Positions 1 to 5,139 of a DNA stretch of 5,440 bases are shown here, in pieces. Below the pieces are notes generated by a model. The model did not search any database. It saw nothing but the letters and a program-made list of their open reading frames with translations, and was not told the origin of the DNA. Positions within the stretch are counted from its first letter, which is position 1; each line of letters starts with the position of its first letter. Both the position numbers and the translations under genes were made by a program. The stretch is from positions 1 through 5,440 of the forward strand of contig JAEVZY010000250.1 of assembly GCA_023392035.1 (NCBI GenBank), written 5' to 3'. The DNA is from Pseudomonadota bacterium. Its GTDB lineage: Bacteria > Pseudomonadota > Gammaproteobacteria > Burkholderiales > Burkholderiaceae_D.

Positions 1-793
1 TCTTGGAGCCGAAGCCGCCGCCCACATCCGGCGCCACCACCCGCATCTTGTGCTCCGGCATGCCGAGCACGAAAGCGGTGATCAAGAGCCTTTCCACGTG
101 CGGATTCTGGTTCGCCACATACAGCGTGAAGCTGTCGTTGAAGCGCTCGTAATGGCCAATCGCCGCGCGCGGCTCGATGGCATTGGGAATCAGGCGGTTG
201 TTGTGCAATTGCAGCCGGGTGACGTGGGCGGCCTGGGCAAAGGCGGCGTCTGTTGCGGCCTTGTCGCCCAGGGCCCAGGTGTAGCAGCGGTTGTCGGGCG
301 CAATGTCGTGCACTACCGGCGCGCCGGGCTTGATGGCCTCGGCGGCATCCACCACCGCCGGCAGGACGTCATAGTCCACGTCCACCAGCTCGGCCGCTTC
401 CTTGGCCTGCATGGCGGTTTCGGCGATCACCACCGCCACCTGGTCGCCCACATAGCGCACCTTGCCTTGCGCCAGCGCCGGATGCGGCGGCTCTTTCATG
501 GGTTGGCCGGCCACGTCCGTGATCAGCCAGCCGCAGGGTACGCCGCCGATCTTGTCGGCCGCCATGTCTTCGCCTGTGAGCACGGCCAGCACGCCGGGCG
601 CGGCCTTGGCCGCCTGGGTATCGATGGACTTGATCTCGGCATGGGCATGCGGCGAGCGCACGAACACGGCCGCGGTCTGGCCCTGCAGGACGATATCGTC
701 GGTATAGCGGCCGCTGCCGGTGAGGAAGCGATAGTCTTCCTTGCGGCGCCCCGAGGCGCCGATGCCGCTCTGGATGTCGGTGGGTGCGTTCAT
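1..793 (-). CDS. Molybdenum hydroxylase large subunit, CoxL/xanthine dehydrogenase family (partial, N-terminal part)
   Basis: This is the N-terminal 264 residues of a molybdopterin-cytosine-dinucleotide-binding catalytic subunit; the frame has no stop and leaves the window at its left edge. It opens with the family signature around residues 19-34 (EDYRFLTGSGRYTDDI). The hammerhead domain follows (about 22-150), then EPRA at 207-210 and the glycine motif GGGFG at 258-262, which contacts the pterin in this family. Full-length members have roughly 750-800 residues, so about two thirds is missing. The missing part includes the active-site loop that separates true CO dehydrogenase (form I) from related enzymes, so the substrate cannot be told. 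The ATG has a GGAGG at 800-804, six bases upstream, inside the end of the small-subunit gene. With only one base between the two genes, they are surely co-transcribed and translated together. The enzyme would be a cytoplasmic or membrane-associated heteromer passing electrons to the small subunit's Fe-S clusters. Family call is firm; substrate unknown. Confidence 0.93.
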   Translation of the reverse strand, partial: MNAPTDIQSGIGASGRRKEDYRFLTGSGRYTDDIVLQGQTAAVFVRSPHAHAEIKSIDTQAAKAAPGVLAVLTGEDMAADKIGGVPCGWLITDVAGQPMKEPPHPALAQGKVRYVGDQVAVVIAETAMQAKEAAELVDVDYDVLPAVVDAAEAIKPGAPVVHDIAPDNRCYTWALGDKAATDAAFAQAAHVTRLQLHNNRLIPNAIEPRAAIGHYERFNDSFTLYVANQNPHVERLLITAFVLGMPEHKMRVVAPDVGGGFGSK

Positions 794-794
794 C

Positions 795-1298
795 TCAGGC
801 CTCCGCGCGTTGTGCCGGCGCGCCGCTGGCGCTCATGGTGGCGGCGCCCAATTGCACCGCCTTGACGATATTGTGATAGCCGGTGCAACGGCAGATGTTG
901 CCGCGGATTTGCTCGCGCACCACTTCTTCCGAAGGCTTGGCATAGCGGCCGGCGATCTCGATGGCGTTCATGATCATGCCCGGCGTGCAAAAGCCGCATT
1001 GCAGGCCGTGGCATTCCTTGAAGGCCGCCTGCATCGGATGCAGGTCGCCATTGGCAGCGGCGATGCCTTCGATGGTGGTGACTTCGGCGCCCTGGAACTG
1101 GGCCGCCAGCGCCGAGCAGGATTTCACCGCCCGGCCATTGACCATGACCGTGCAGGCGCCGCATTGGCTGGTATCGCAGCCGACATGGGTGCCGGTCAGA
1201 TTCAGGTTTTCGCGCAGGAACTGGACCAAGAGCGTGCGCGGATCCACCTCCGCGCTGACGACACGACCATTGACGGTGAGGGAAAGCTTGATGGGCAT
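795..1298 (-). CDS. [2Fe-2S] small subunit of a molybdenum hydroxylase (CoxS-like)
   Basis: A 167-residue iron-sulfur subunit that carries electrons from the molybdenum site of the partner large subunit. The N-terminal plant-ferredoxin-like domain has Cys41, Cys46 and Cys49 (GCDTSQCGAC) and Cys61. The C-terminal helical domain has Cys101, Cys104 (CGFC), Cys136 and Cys138 (CRC). All eight ligands for two [2Fe-2S] clusters are present, and the length is usual for the family. The frame is open upstream to 1346, but the ATG at 1298 is chosen because it has a strong GGAGGAG seven bases upstream and starts exactly at the family's usual N-terminus (MPIKLSLTVNGR). It is followed after one base by the large-subunit gene. 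The FAD-binding medium subunit is not upstream, so it may lie downstream of the large subunit outside the window, as in small-large-medium operons, or be absent. Family call is firm; a true CO dehydrogenase role is not shown. Confidence 0.95.
   Translation of the reverse strand: MPIKLSLTVNGRVVSAEVDPRTLLVQFLRENLNLTGTHVGCDTSQCGACTVMVNGRAVKSCSALAAQFQGAEVTTIEGIAAANGDLHPMQAAFKECHGLQCGFCTPGMIMNAIEIAGRYAKPSEEVVREQIRGNICRCTGYHNIVKAVQLGAATMSASGAPAQRAEA
800..804 (-). promoter_or_regulatory. Ribosome binding site of the large-subunit gene
   Basis: GGAGG on the minus strand, six bases before the ATG at 793. It lies within the last codons of the small-subunit gene and fixes the start of the large subunit. 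Confidence 0.75.
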
Positions 1299-1305
1299 TG
1301 CGCAA

Positions 1306-1312
1306 CTCCTCC
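1306..1312 (-). promoter_or_regulatory. Ribosome binding site of the small-subunit gene
   Basis: GGAGGAG on the minus strand, seven bases before the ATG at 1298. It decides between this start and in-frame upstream codons reaching 1346. Confidence 0.8.
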
Positions 1313-1448
1313 GGCTGTGAAGCAGTGATTGAGCGCCCTGCGGCACATGCGGGAATTGGCAGGAAGGAAAAGTCCGCGCCTGGCGGTTGGAGTCTCCTCC
1401 CCTGCCCGTTTACCCGGCTTGCGCCTCGTACGGGATGTTTTGATGGTT

Positions 1449-1478
1449 CTCCCAGGCGGCACACTCTCGCATTGGGAG
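1449..1478 (-). repeat. Inverted repeat, possible stem-loop in the operon leader
   Basis: CTCCCA (1449-1454) and TGGGAG (1473-1478) are perfect six-base complementary arms separated by 18 bases. If the operon transcript starts near 1479, as the FNR-like site and -10 suggest, this stem-loop would sit at the very 5' end of a leader of about 180 bases. It could equally be an operator half-site pair or chance. Confidence 0.3.
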
Positions 1479-1485
1479 TTTCACG

Positions 1486-1526
1486 AGCGTACTTGCCCGG
1501 TTTGGCGCACGTTTGAGAAAAATCAA
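1486..1526 (-). promoter_or_regulatory. Candidate FNR-activated promoter of the molybdenum-hydroxylase operon
   Basis: The FNR-like site (1513-1526) is followed on the minus strand by TACGCT at 1486-1491, a three-of-six match to the -10 consensus that keeps the leading TA and the final T. A transcript would begin near 1479. That places the centre of the FNR-like site about 41 bases upstream of the start, the usual position for class II FNR-activated promoters, which commonly lack a good -35. The arrangement is seen in the sequence; activity is inferred. Confidence 0.35.
1513..1526. promoter_or_regulatory. FNR/ANR/FixK-type binding site
   Basis: TTGAGAAAAATCAA matches nine of the ten fixed bases of the FNR-family consensus TTGAT-N4-ATCAA. 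The flanking bases extend the symmetry to TTTGA...TCAAA. FNR-family proteins respond to low oxygen or nitric oxide. It lies between divergent genes, but spacing favours the minus-strand operon: on the plus strand, the place where a -10 would be expected (about 1549-1554) is a pure G/A run. Confidence 0.5.
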
Positions 1527-1531
1527 AGCGT

Positions 1532-1555
1532 GGGCGGCCGGGCCTGGGGAGGGGG
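1532..1555 (+). other. Potential G-quadruplex motif
   Basis: Four G-runs (1532-1534, 1540-1542, 1546-1549, 1551-1555) are separated by loops of five, three and one base, meeting the usual G3+N1-7 rule on the plus strand. It begins six bases after the FNR-like site. In a GC-rich genome such motifs can arise by chance. Confidence 0.4.
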
Positions 1556-1582
1556 AGGCCTTTCCGGAGACCGGACCTCAAA

Positions 1583-1610
1583 GCTGCCAGCCCATTGGCA
1601 ACCGGGCAGC
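1583..1610. repeat. Nested inverted repeats upstream of lpxO, possible operator
   Basis: GCTGCC (1583-1588) pairs with GGCAGC (1605-1610). Overlapping it, TGCCA (1585-1589) pairs with TGGCA (1596-1600). The two pairings are mutually exclusive as RNA hairpins, and the region lies upstream of the likely lpxO transcript start, so a protein-binding site is the more likely meaning if there is one. No regulator family is recognised. Confidence 0.25.
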
Positions 1611-1622
1611 GCGCGGCGCAGT

Positions 1623-1651
1623 TTGATACATGCCATGACCGAAGCCATGTT
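1623..1651 (+). promoter_or_regulatory. Weak sigma70-like promoter candidate for lpxO
   Basis: TTGATA (1623-1628, five of six consensus bases) is followed after 17 bases by CATGTT (1646-1651, three of six). A transcript would start near 1658, leaving a leader of about 40 bases before the ATG at 1697. The poor -10 keeps confidence low. Confidence 0.3.
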
Positions 1652-1696
1652 AACCTTGCGCCTTCCGATGTTTTGCGCTGGCCTTGCCGGTCTGTC

Positions 1697-2596
1697 ATGA
1701 AATACACCATCGTCGCCCTTTACCTGCTGTCGGTCGCCCATATCCACTTTCGTGGCCAGGTGCGGCTGCCGGTGCTGCGCCAGTTGTTCGACCATTCGTC
1801 CTTCATGGCGCCGATCAATACCTTCATTCACGCCTTCTCGTCGGTGCCGCATACGCCCTATCTGCCGGTGTCGGCCTTTCCCGACCTGAAGAAGATCGAA
1901 GACAACTGGGAAATGATCCGCGACGAGGTGCTGGCGCTCAAAACCCAGCAGCGCATCAAGGCCGCGGAAAAGAATGACGACGCCGGCTTCAATTCCTTTT
2001 TCAAGGCCGGCTGGAAGCGCTTCTATCTGAAGTGGTACGACGCCAGCCACCCTTCGGCGGCCGAAGCCTGCCCGCAAACCGTGGCCCTGCTGCAAAGCCT
2101 GCCCAGCGTGAAGGCCGCCATGTTTGCCGAACTGCCGCCGGGCGGCAAACTCAATCCCCATCGCGATCCGTATGCCGGTTCGCTGCGCTACCACCTGGGC
2201 CTGATCACGCCCAACGACGACCGCTGCTTCATCGAAGTGGATGGCCAGCGCTACAGCTGGCGCGACGGCAAGGGGGTGGTGTTCGACGAGACTTTCATCC
2301 ACTGGGCGCAGAACGGCAGCGAAGACAATCGCATCATCCTGTTCTGCGATATCGAGCGCCCGACCCGCTTCGGCTGGACCCGCGCCATCAACCGCTTCCT
2401 CGGCAAGACCATGATGACCGCAGCCAGCTCGCCCAACGAGACGGGCGATCAGTTGGGGACGGTGAACAAGCTGTTCCGCTTCGTGTGGTCGGCCGGGCAG
2501 TATCGGCGGCGCTTCAAGAAGTGGAACAGGACCGTGTACACGATTACCAAGTTCGGCTTGATTGCGGGGCTGGTGGCGGGGATTGTGTTTCTCTGA
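1697..2596 (+). CDS. lpxO: Lipid A hydroxylase LpxO-like (Fe(II)/2-oxoglutarate-dependent, aspartyl/asparaginyl beta-hydroxylase family)
   Basis: A 299-residue protein, close to the roughly 300 residues of enterobacterial LpxO. LpxO uses O2, Fe(II) and 2-oxoglutarate to place a 2-hydroxyl on a secondary acyl chain of lipid A at the inner membrane. A hydrophobic N-terminal segment (1-17) is followed by the LpxO-typical stretch HIHFRGQVR (15-23) and DHSSFMAPIN (32-41). The metal-binding facial triad is HRD at 155-157 (His155, Asp157) with His202 (FIHWAQN). Arg212 (NRIILFCDIERP) is the likely 2-oxoglutarate-binding residue. A second hydrophobic segment ends the protein (about 284-299). The frame is open from a TTG at 1595, but the ATG at 1697 matches the family N-terminus. 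No good ribosome binding site precedes it, which is odd. It stands alone, divergent from the molybdenum-hydroxylase operon and convergent with the transporter gene. Family is certain; lipid A as substrate is inferred from the N-terminal and active-site similarity. Confidence 0.92.
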   Translation: MKYTIVALYLLSVAHIHFRGQVRLPVLRQLFDHSSFMAPINTFIHAFSSVPHTPYLPVSAFPDLKKIEDNWEMIRDEVLALKTQQRIKAAEKNDDAGFNSFFKAGWKRFYLKWYDASHPSAAEACPQTVALLQSLPSVKAAMFAELPPGGKLNPHRDPYAGSLRYHLGLITPNDDRCFIEVDGQRYSWRDGKGVVFDETFIHWAQNGSEDNRIILFCDIERPTRFGWTRAINRFLGKTMMTAASSPNETGDQLGTVNKLFRFVWSAGQYRRRFKKWNRTVYTITKFGLIAGLVAGIVFL

Positions 2597-2675
2597 GCGC
2601 TTGGTGAAAGTCCCGGCCGCACCGGCCTGCAAGGGGAGCGGTCCGCCGATTTTCTTCAGCGCGATTGCCTTGCGC

Positions 2676-3404
2676 TCAAACCGCAGCCCAGATCATGGAC
2701 GCCCCCGAAGCAAACATGATCCCGTCCATCATCAGCCGGAAGTAATCCGGCTGCAGTTTCAGCACGAAGCGCTTGGCGACGAAGGAGCCGGCCATGATGG
2801 ATGAACCGATGATCAAGCCTTTGACGATCGATTCGGAAGGCAGGGCGTCATACAGGCGGAAGGTGGTCGCCTTGGCGAAATACACGGCCAGCGAGCCGGC
2901 CGCCTCCGTGGCCAGGAAAGCGCCTTTCACCAGGCCATAGGCCAGAAAGACCGGCACATTGATCGGACCGGTGGAGACCACCATGCCGGTCAGATAGCCG
3001 ATGATTGCGCCGGCCAGCGCCAGGTGGGGCAGGCGTGGCGTCATCTGGTGCGAGCTCATCCAGCGGCGCGCCGGAATCATGAAGATGAAGAACAGGCCGA
3101 GCGCGATTTCCACGGCGCGTGTAGGCAGAACCAGCAGCGTGCGCGCCCCCAAAGCCGCAAAGGGAGCGCCGGTGACGGCGTAGGCCGCGCACGCGCGCCA
3201 ATCCACTTCGCGCCACCAGGCGAGTATGCGCGACAGATTGGCCATCAGCGCCGCCACCGCCATCACCGGCACCGCTTCCTTGGGACCGAATTGCAGCACC
3301 AGCACCGGCATCAGCATGATGGATGAGCCGAATCCGACGATACCGCTGAGGATGCCGGCGGCCAGCGCCACCACCAGGACGAACAGGTAATCGTAGGGAA
3401 TCAA
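2676..3404 (-). CDS. TauE/SafE-family membrane transporter (probable sulfite/organosulfonate exporter family)
   Basis: A hydrophobic 242-residue protein of usual TauE/SafE length, predicted to cross the inner membrane about eight times. The N-terminal half begins IPYDYLFVL and has a glycine-rich first helix (GILSGIVGFGSS, 17-28) followed by MPVLVLQFGPKEAVPVMA. The second half repeats the fold with GAIIGYLTGMVVSTGPINVP (132-151), a typical family signature, and ends with helices at about 193-211 and 222-241. Family members export sulfite, sulfoacetate and related anions, but many have no known substrate and nothing nearby points to sulfur metabolism. The start is uncertain. I chose the TTG at 3404 because the conserved region begins there. 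An ATG at 3500 in the same frame would add 32 non-hydrophobic, unconserved-looking residues, and a possible -10 overlaps it. Neither start has a clear ribosome binding site. It is convergent with lpxO (79 bases apart) and divergent from the F-box gene. Confidence 0.88.
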   Translation of the reverse strand: MIPYDYLFVLVVALAAGILSGIVGFGSSIMLMPVLVLQFGPKEAVPVMAVAALMANLSRILAWWREVDWRACAAYAVTGAPFAALGARTLLVLPTRAVEIALGLFFIFMIPARRWMSSHQMTPRLPHLALAGAIIGYLTGMVVSTGPINVPVFLAYGLVKGAFLATEAAGSLAVYFAKATTFRLYDALPSESIVKGLIIGSSIMAGSFVAKRFVLKLQPDYFRLMMDGIMFASGASMIWAAV

Positions 3405-3490
3405 GATAGCGGCTCGGCGGGTTCGGCTCAGTGATATCGGAATGCGGCACAGTGCTGCCAGCGCCGGGCAATGCCCGGAGTGTGGGCCCG

Positions 3491-3499
3491 ATACTAGCA
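3491..3499 (-). promoter_or_regulatory. Extended -10 candidate for the TauE/SafE gene
   Basis: TGCTAGTAT on the minus strand fits the extended -10 pattern TGnTAnnnT. No well-spaced -35 is seen, as is common for extended -10 promoters. A transcript would start near 3484, about 80 bases before the TTG at 3404 and downstream of the alternative ATG at 3500, so it bears on the choice of start. Confidence 0.3.
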
Positions 3500-3586
3500 T
3501 CACCGGCTGACACCAAGGGCCGACCCGCCACGATCGCAGGCAGGGATTGAACCAAGCGTGCCTGGCGGTTGCTCATCTTCCTTTTT

Positions 3587-3590
3587 GGAG
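3587..3590 (+). promoter_or_regulatory. Ribosome binding site of the F-box/LRR gene
   Basis: GGAG nine bases before the ATG at 3600. It favours this start over the in-frame GTG at 3558, which has no such site. Confidence 0.6.
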
Positions 3591-3599
3591 AAGCCGCCG

Positions 3600-5105
3600 A
3601 TGAATAACGCAAACGGCCGCGGCAAGCTGGCCTTCCCGCTGACCAGGTCACCGCAACGCGCTCGGCGCTGGGTGCAAACCGGCCCAATGTCATCTTTGCC
3701 GCACTTGCATGCCTGGCGCCAGCTTCCAGATGAATCCAAGGAAGTGATGCAGGCGATGTCGGCCGGCGTTGGCGACTGCGAGTTCCGGGCACTGCTCACC
3801 AGCAGACCGACCTTCAATGCGCGTGAGCACAGCTTGGCGGCGCTGGCGCAAGCGCTGCCCCTGCCGCAGGAACTCCTGCTGCATATCTTCGGCTTTCTTG
3901 ACGTGTGCAGCCTGGCAAGGCTTGAGCGGGTCTCGCACGCCATGTTCGAGCTGGCCGGCAAGCTGCAAGTGGCGATCAATCCGGCACTCGCGCCCTGGGC
4001 CAGCGAAGTCGCCGACTGTGAGCAAGCTCTGGCGCAGTCGAGAGTGGAATACAGCCAGCCCCGGACGATCTCGCGCGCCGAGGAACGCCTGAGACGGGCC
4101 GGCATTTTTGAAGCACATGACAACAAACTGAAAGCCGAGCTTGCGAGGCTGGCCGCAAGCAAACGCTGTCTGTTCATTTGCGTATGGCCCGGCATTGAGG
4201 CGGCCGTCGCGGAGATCCTGGCCGAAGCTTGCGGCTGGCAAGCGGCCATCATCTCGGTCCACAAGCAGACGCACAATTTCCCACTGATGAAGCTGGAACA
4301 AGACTTGAGTTCGAAAGGCCGGCGGCGCGAACTTCACCTCCAACTGTCCAATACGAGCTGCTTGCAGGGTTTCAAAGCGGATTCGAATGCGCTGTTGCTG
4401 ACGCGGCTGCAGGTCCTGGCCGATATCAGCGGTGACCTCAGCCCGCTGCGCAGCCTGCTGGCCGGCCCCAACCGGATCGAATCTCTCTCCATGACGATCA
4501 ACGCGACGTACGCCGACGGCCTGGTCGACGCGCTGGCAAGCGGCTGCCCCGTGTTGACAAGCCTGCGCTTGCAGCAACACGCTCCTGCCAAGCTGCCCTT
4601 TGCGCTCAAGACCAAATCAGGATTGCGCGCGCTTGAGCTGTTCGACTGCAGCCTGCAGGCGCCGGGGCTGAGCCTGGCGGCGCTGCTGCAAGCCGTGCCG
4701 AGCCTGGAGGTACTGAACCTGGGCCAGGTGAGGTTCGAAGCCGGCAGTACCGCAGACTGCGCCCAGGCCCTGGAAAAATCCGCGCTGCGCGCCATCAGCT
4801 TCCTCGGCTGCCAGTTCTTCATGCAAGACCGGCCTTGTCCTAGCGCCGGGCAACTCAAGACGGAAGATCCGGGCAAACATGGCGACCTGGCGTTGGGCTT
4901 GCAGCACGCCCCGCTGCTGGCGGAATTGCGGCTCGCCGGCGATACCGAGGCGGGGGAAATTTTTATCCTCGAGGCTTTCGCCGGCAATCCGGCGGCGCGC
5001 TCGGTGCGCTTTGAAGACTCCGCCTTCGTTGCGCAGCCGGCCACGATTGAAAGATTGGATGCGATCCGCCGGCGGTTGTATCTGCCGCCGCTGAAGTTCT
5101 CCTAA
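3600..5105 (+). CDS. F-box and leucine-rich-repeat protein, candidate secreted effector
   Basis: A 501-residue protein with a eukaryotic-type architecture. Residues 1-35 are polar and basic (Asn, Arg, Ser, Pro), with no Sec signal or membrane helix. Residues 86-121 form an F-box: LPLPQELLLHIFGFLD then LARLERVSHAMFELAGK, with the conserved Pro89, Glu91, Leu92, Ile96, Phe97, Leu100, Leu105, Leu109, Val111 and Ser112; the usual late Trp is Met115. Residues 138-187 are charged and helical, possibly coiled coil. From about 242, and clearly from 292 to 477, come irregular LRRs of 22-30 residues: IESLSMTI, LTSLRLQQ, LRALELFDCSL, LEVLNLGQVRF, LRAISFLGCQF, LAELRLAG, ARSVRFEDSAF. In eukaryotes the F-box binds Skp1 within SCF ubiquitin ligases and the LRRs choose the substrate; Ralstonia GALA effectors have the same plan. 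A host-directed role is inferred, as bacteria lack Skp1. It is monocistronic. No hrp-type promoter box or secretion gene is visible. A frame from GTG 3558 is less likely. Confidence 0.85.
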   Translation: MNNANGRGKLAFPLTRSPQRARRWVQTGPMSSLPHLHAWRQLPDESKEVMQAMSAGVGDCEFRALLTSRPTFNAREHSLAALAQALPLPQELLLHIFGFLDVCSLARLERVSHAMFELAGKLQVAINPALAPWASEVADCEQALAQSRVEYSQPRTISRAEERLRRAGIFEAHDNKLKAELARLAASKRCLFICVWPGIEAAVAEILAEACGWQAAIISVHKQTHNFPLMKLEQDLSSKGRRRELHLQLSNTSCLQGFKADSNALLLTRLQVLADISGDLSPLRSLLAGPNRIESLSMTINATYADGLVDALASGCPVLTSLRLQQHAPAKLPFALKTKSGLRALELFDCSLQAPGLSLAALLQAVPSLEVLNLGQVRFEAGSTADCAQALEKSALRAISFLGCQFFMQDRPCPSAGQLKTEDPGKHGDLALGLQHAPLLAELRLAGDTEAGEIFILEAFAGNPAARSVRFEDSAFVAQPATIERLDAIRRRLYLPPLKFS

Positions 5106-5118
5106 GGCGGGTTCCAGC

Positions 5119-5139
5119 GCAGGTTCTAATGCAGGTTCT
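5119..5139. repeat. Short direct repeat at the convergent gene ends
   Basis: GCAGGTTCT occurs at 5119-5127 and again at 5131-5139, a 12-base period that spans the stop codon of the methyltransferase gene. It looks like a small local duplication. The two convergent genes are only 20 bases apart, and no clear intrinsic terminator is seen between them. Confidence 0.4.

Larger units (their letters stand above)
1299..1696. other. Divergent intergenic region between the molybdenum-hydroxylase operon and lpxO
   Basis: These 398 bases separate two divergently read genes and hold no convincing gene. Several frames are open across it because of high GC, but none has recognisable protein features. What can be seen: the small-subunit ribosome binding site at 1306-1312, an inverted repeat at 1449-1478, a possible -10 at 1486-1491, an FNR/ANR-like site at 1513-1526, a four-run G motif at 1532-1555, an inverted repeat at 1583-1610, and a weak sigma70-like pair before lpxO at 1623-1651. 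Both genes probably take their promoters from this region. Confidence 0.7.

Noticed and set aside
50..865. Long open plus-strand frame opposite the molybdenum-hydroxylase genes
   Set aside because: Its translation is low-complexity (His, Gly, Arg, Ala rich) with no family features, while the opposite strand encodes a clear large subunit with all its expected motifs. It is a GC-driven shadow.
1523..2632. 369-codon open minus-strand frame opposite lpxO
   Set aside because: It lies across the whole of a well-conserved hydroxylase and shows no recognisable domain or ribosome binding site; it is an antisense shadow.
2611..2675. Possible intrinsic terminator between lpxO and the transporter gene
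   Set aside because: There is a five-base stem (GGCCG/CGGCC at 2615-2627) and a GC patch before ATTTTCTT, but no stable hairpin directly abuts a T-run on either strand.
1379..3571. Repeated GCCTGGCGGTTG near 1378 and 3559
   Set aside because: A single 12-base match between two intergenic stretches in a GC-rich region, with diverging flanks and no mobile-element features, is likely chance.
3504..3599. Search for Hrp or PIP-type boxes upstream of the F-box gene
   Set aside because: Neither the GGAACC-N15/16-CCAC pattern nor TTCG-N16-TTCG is present. A TTGAAC at 3547 has no acceptable -10 at proper spacing, so no promoter is called.
2848..3792. 314-codon open minus-strand frame overlapping the TauE/SafE gene
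   Set aside because: It is a shifted frame of the transporter gene. It lacks the hydrophobic pattern and runs into the F-box gene.
3690..4580. 296-codon open minus-strand frame opposite the F-box gene
   Set aside because: Composition is Gln/Arg/Ala rich with no domain. The plus strand gives a coherent F-box/LRR protein with a ribosome binding site, so this frame is a shadow.
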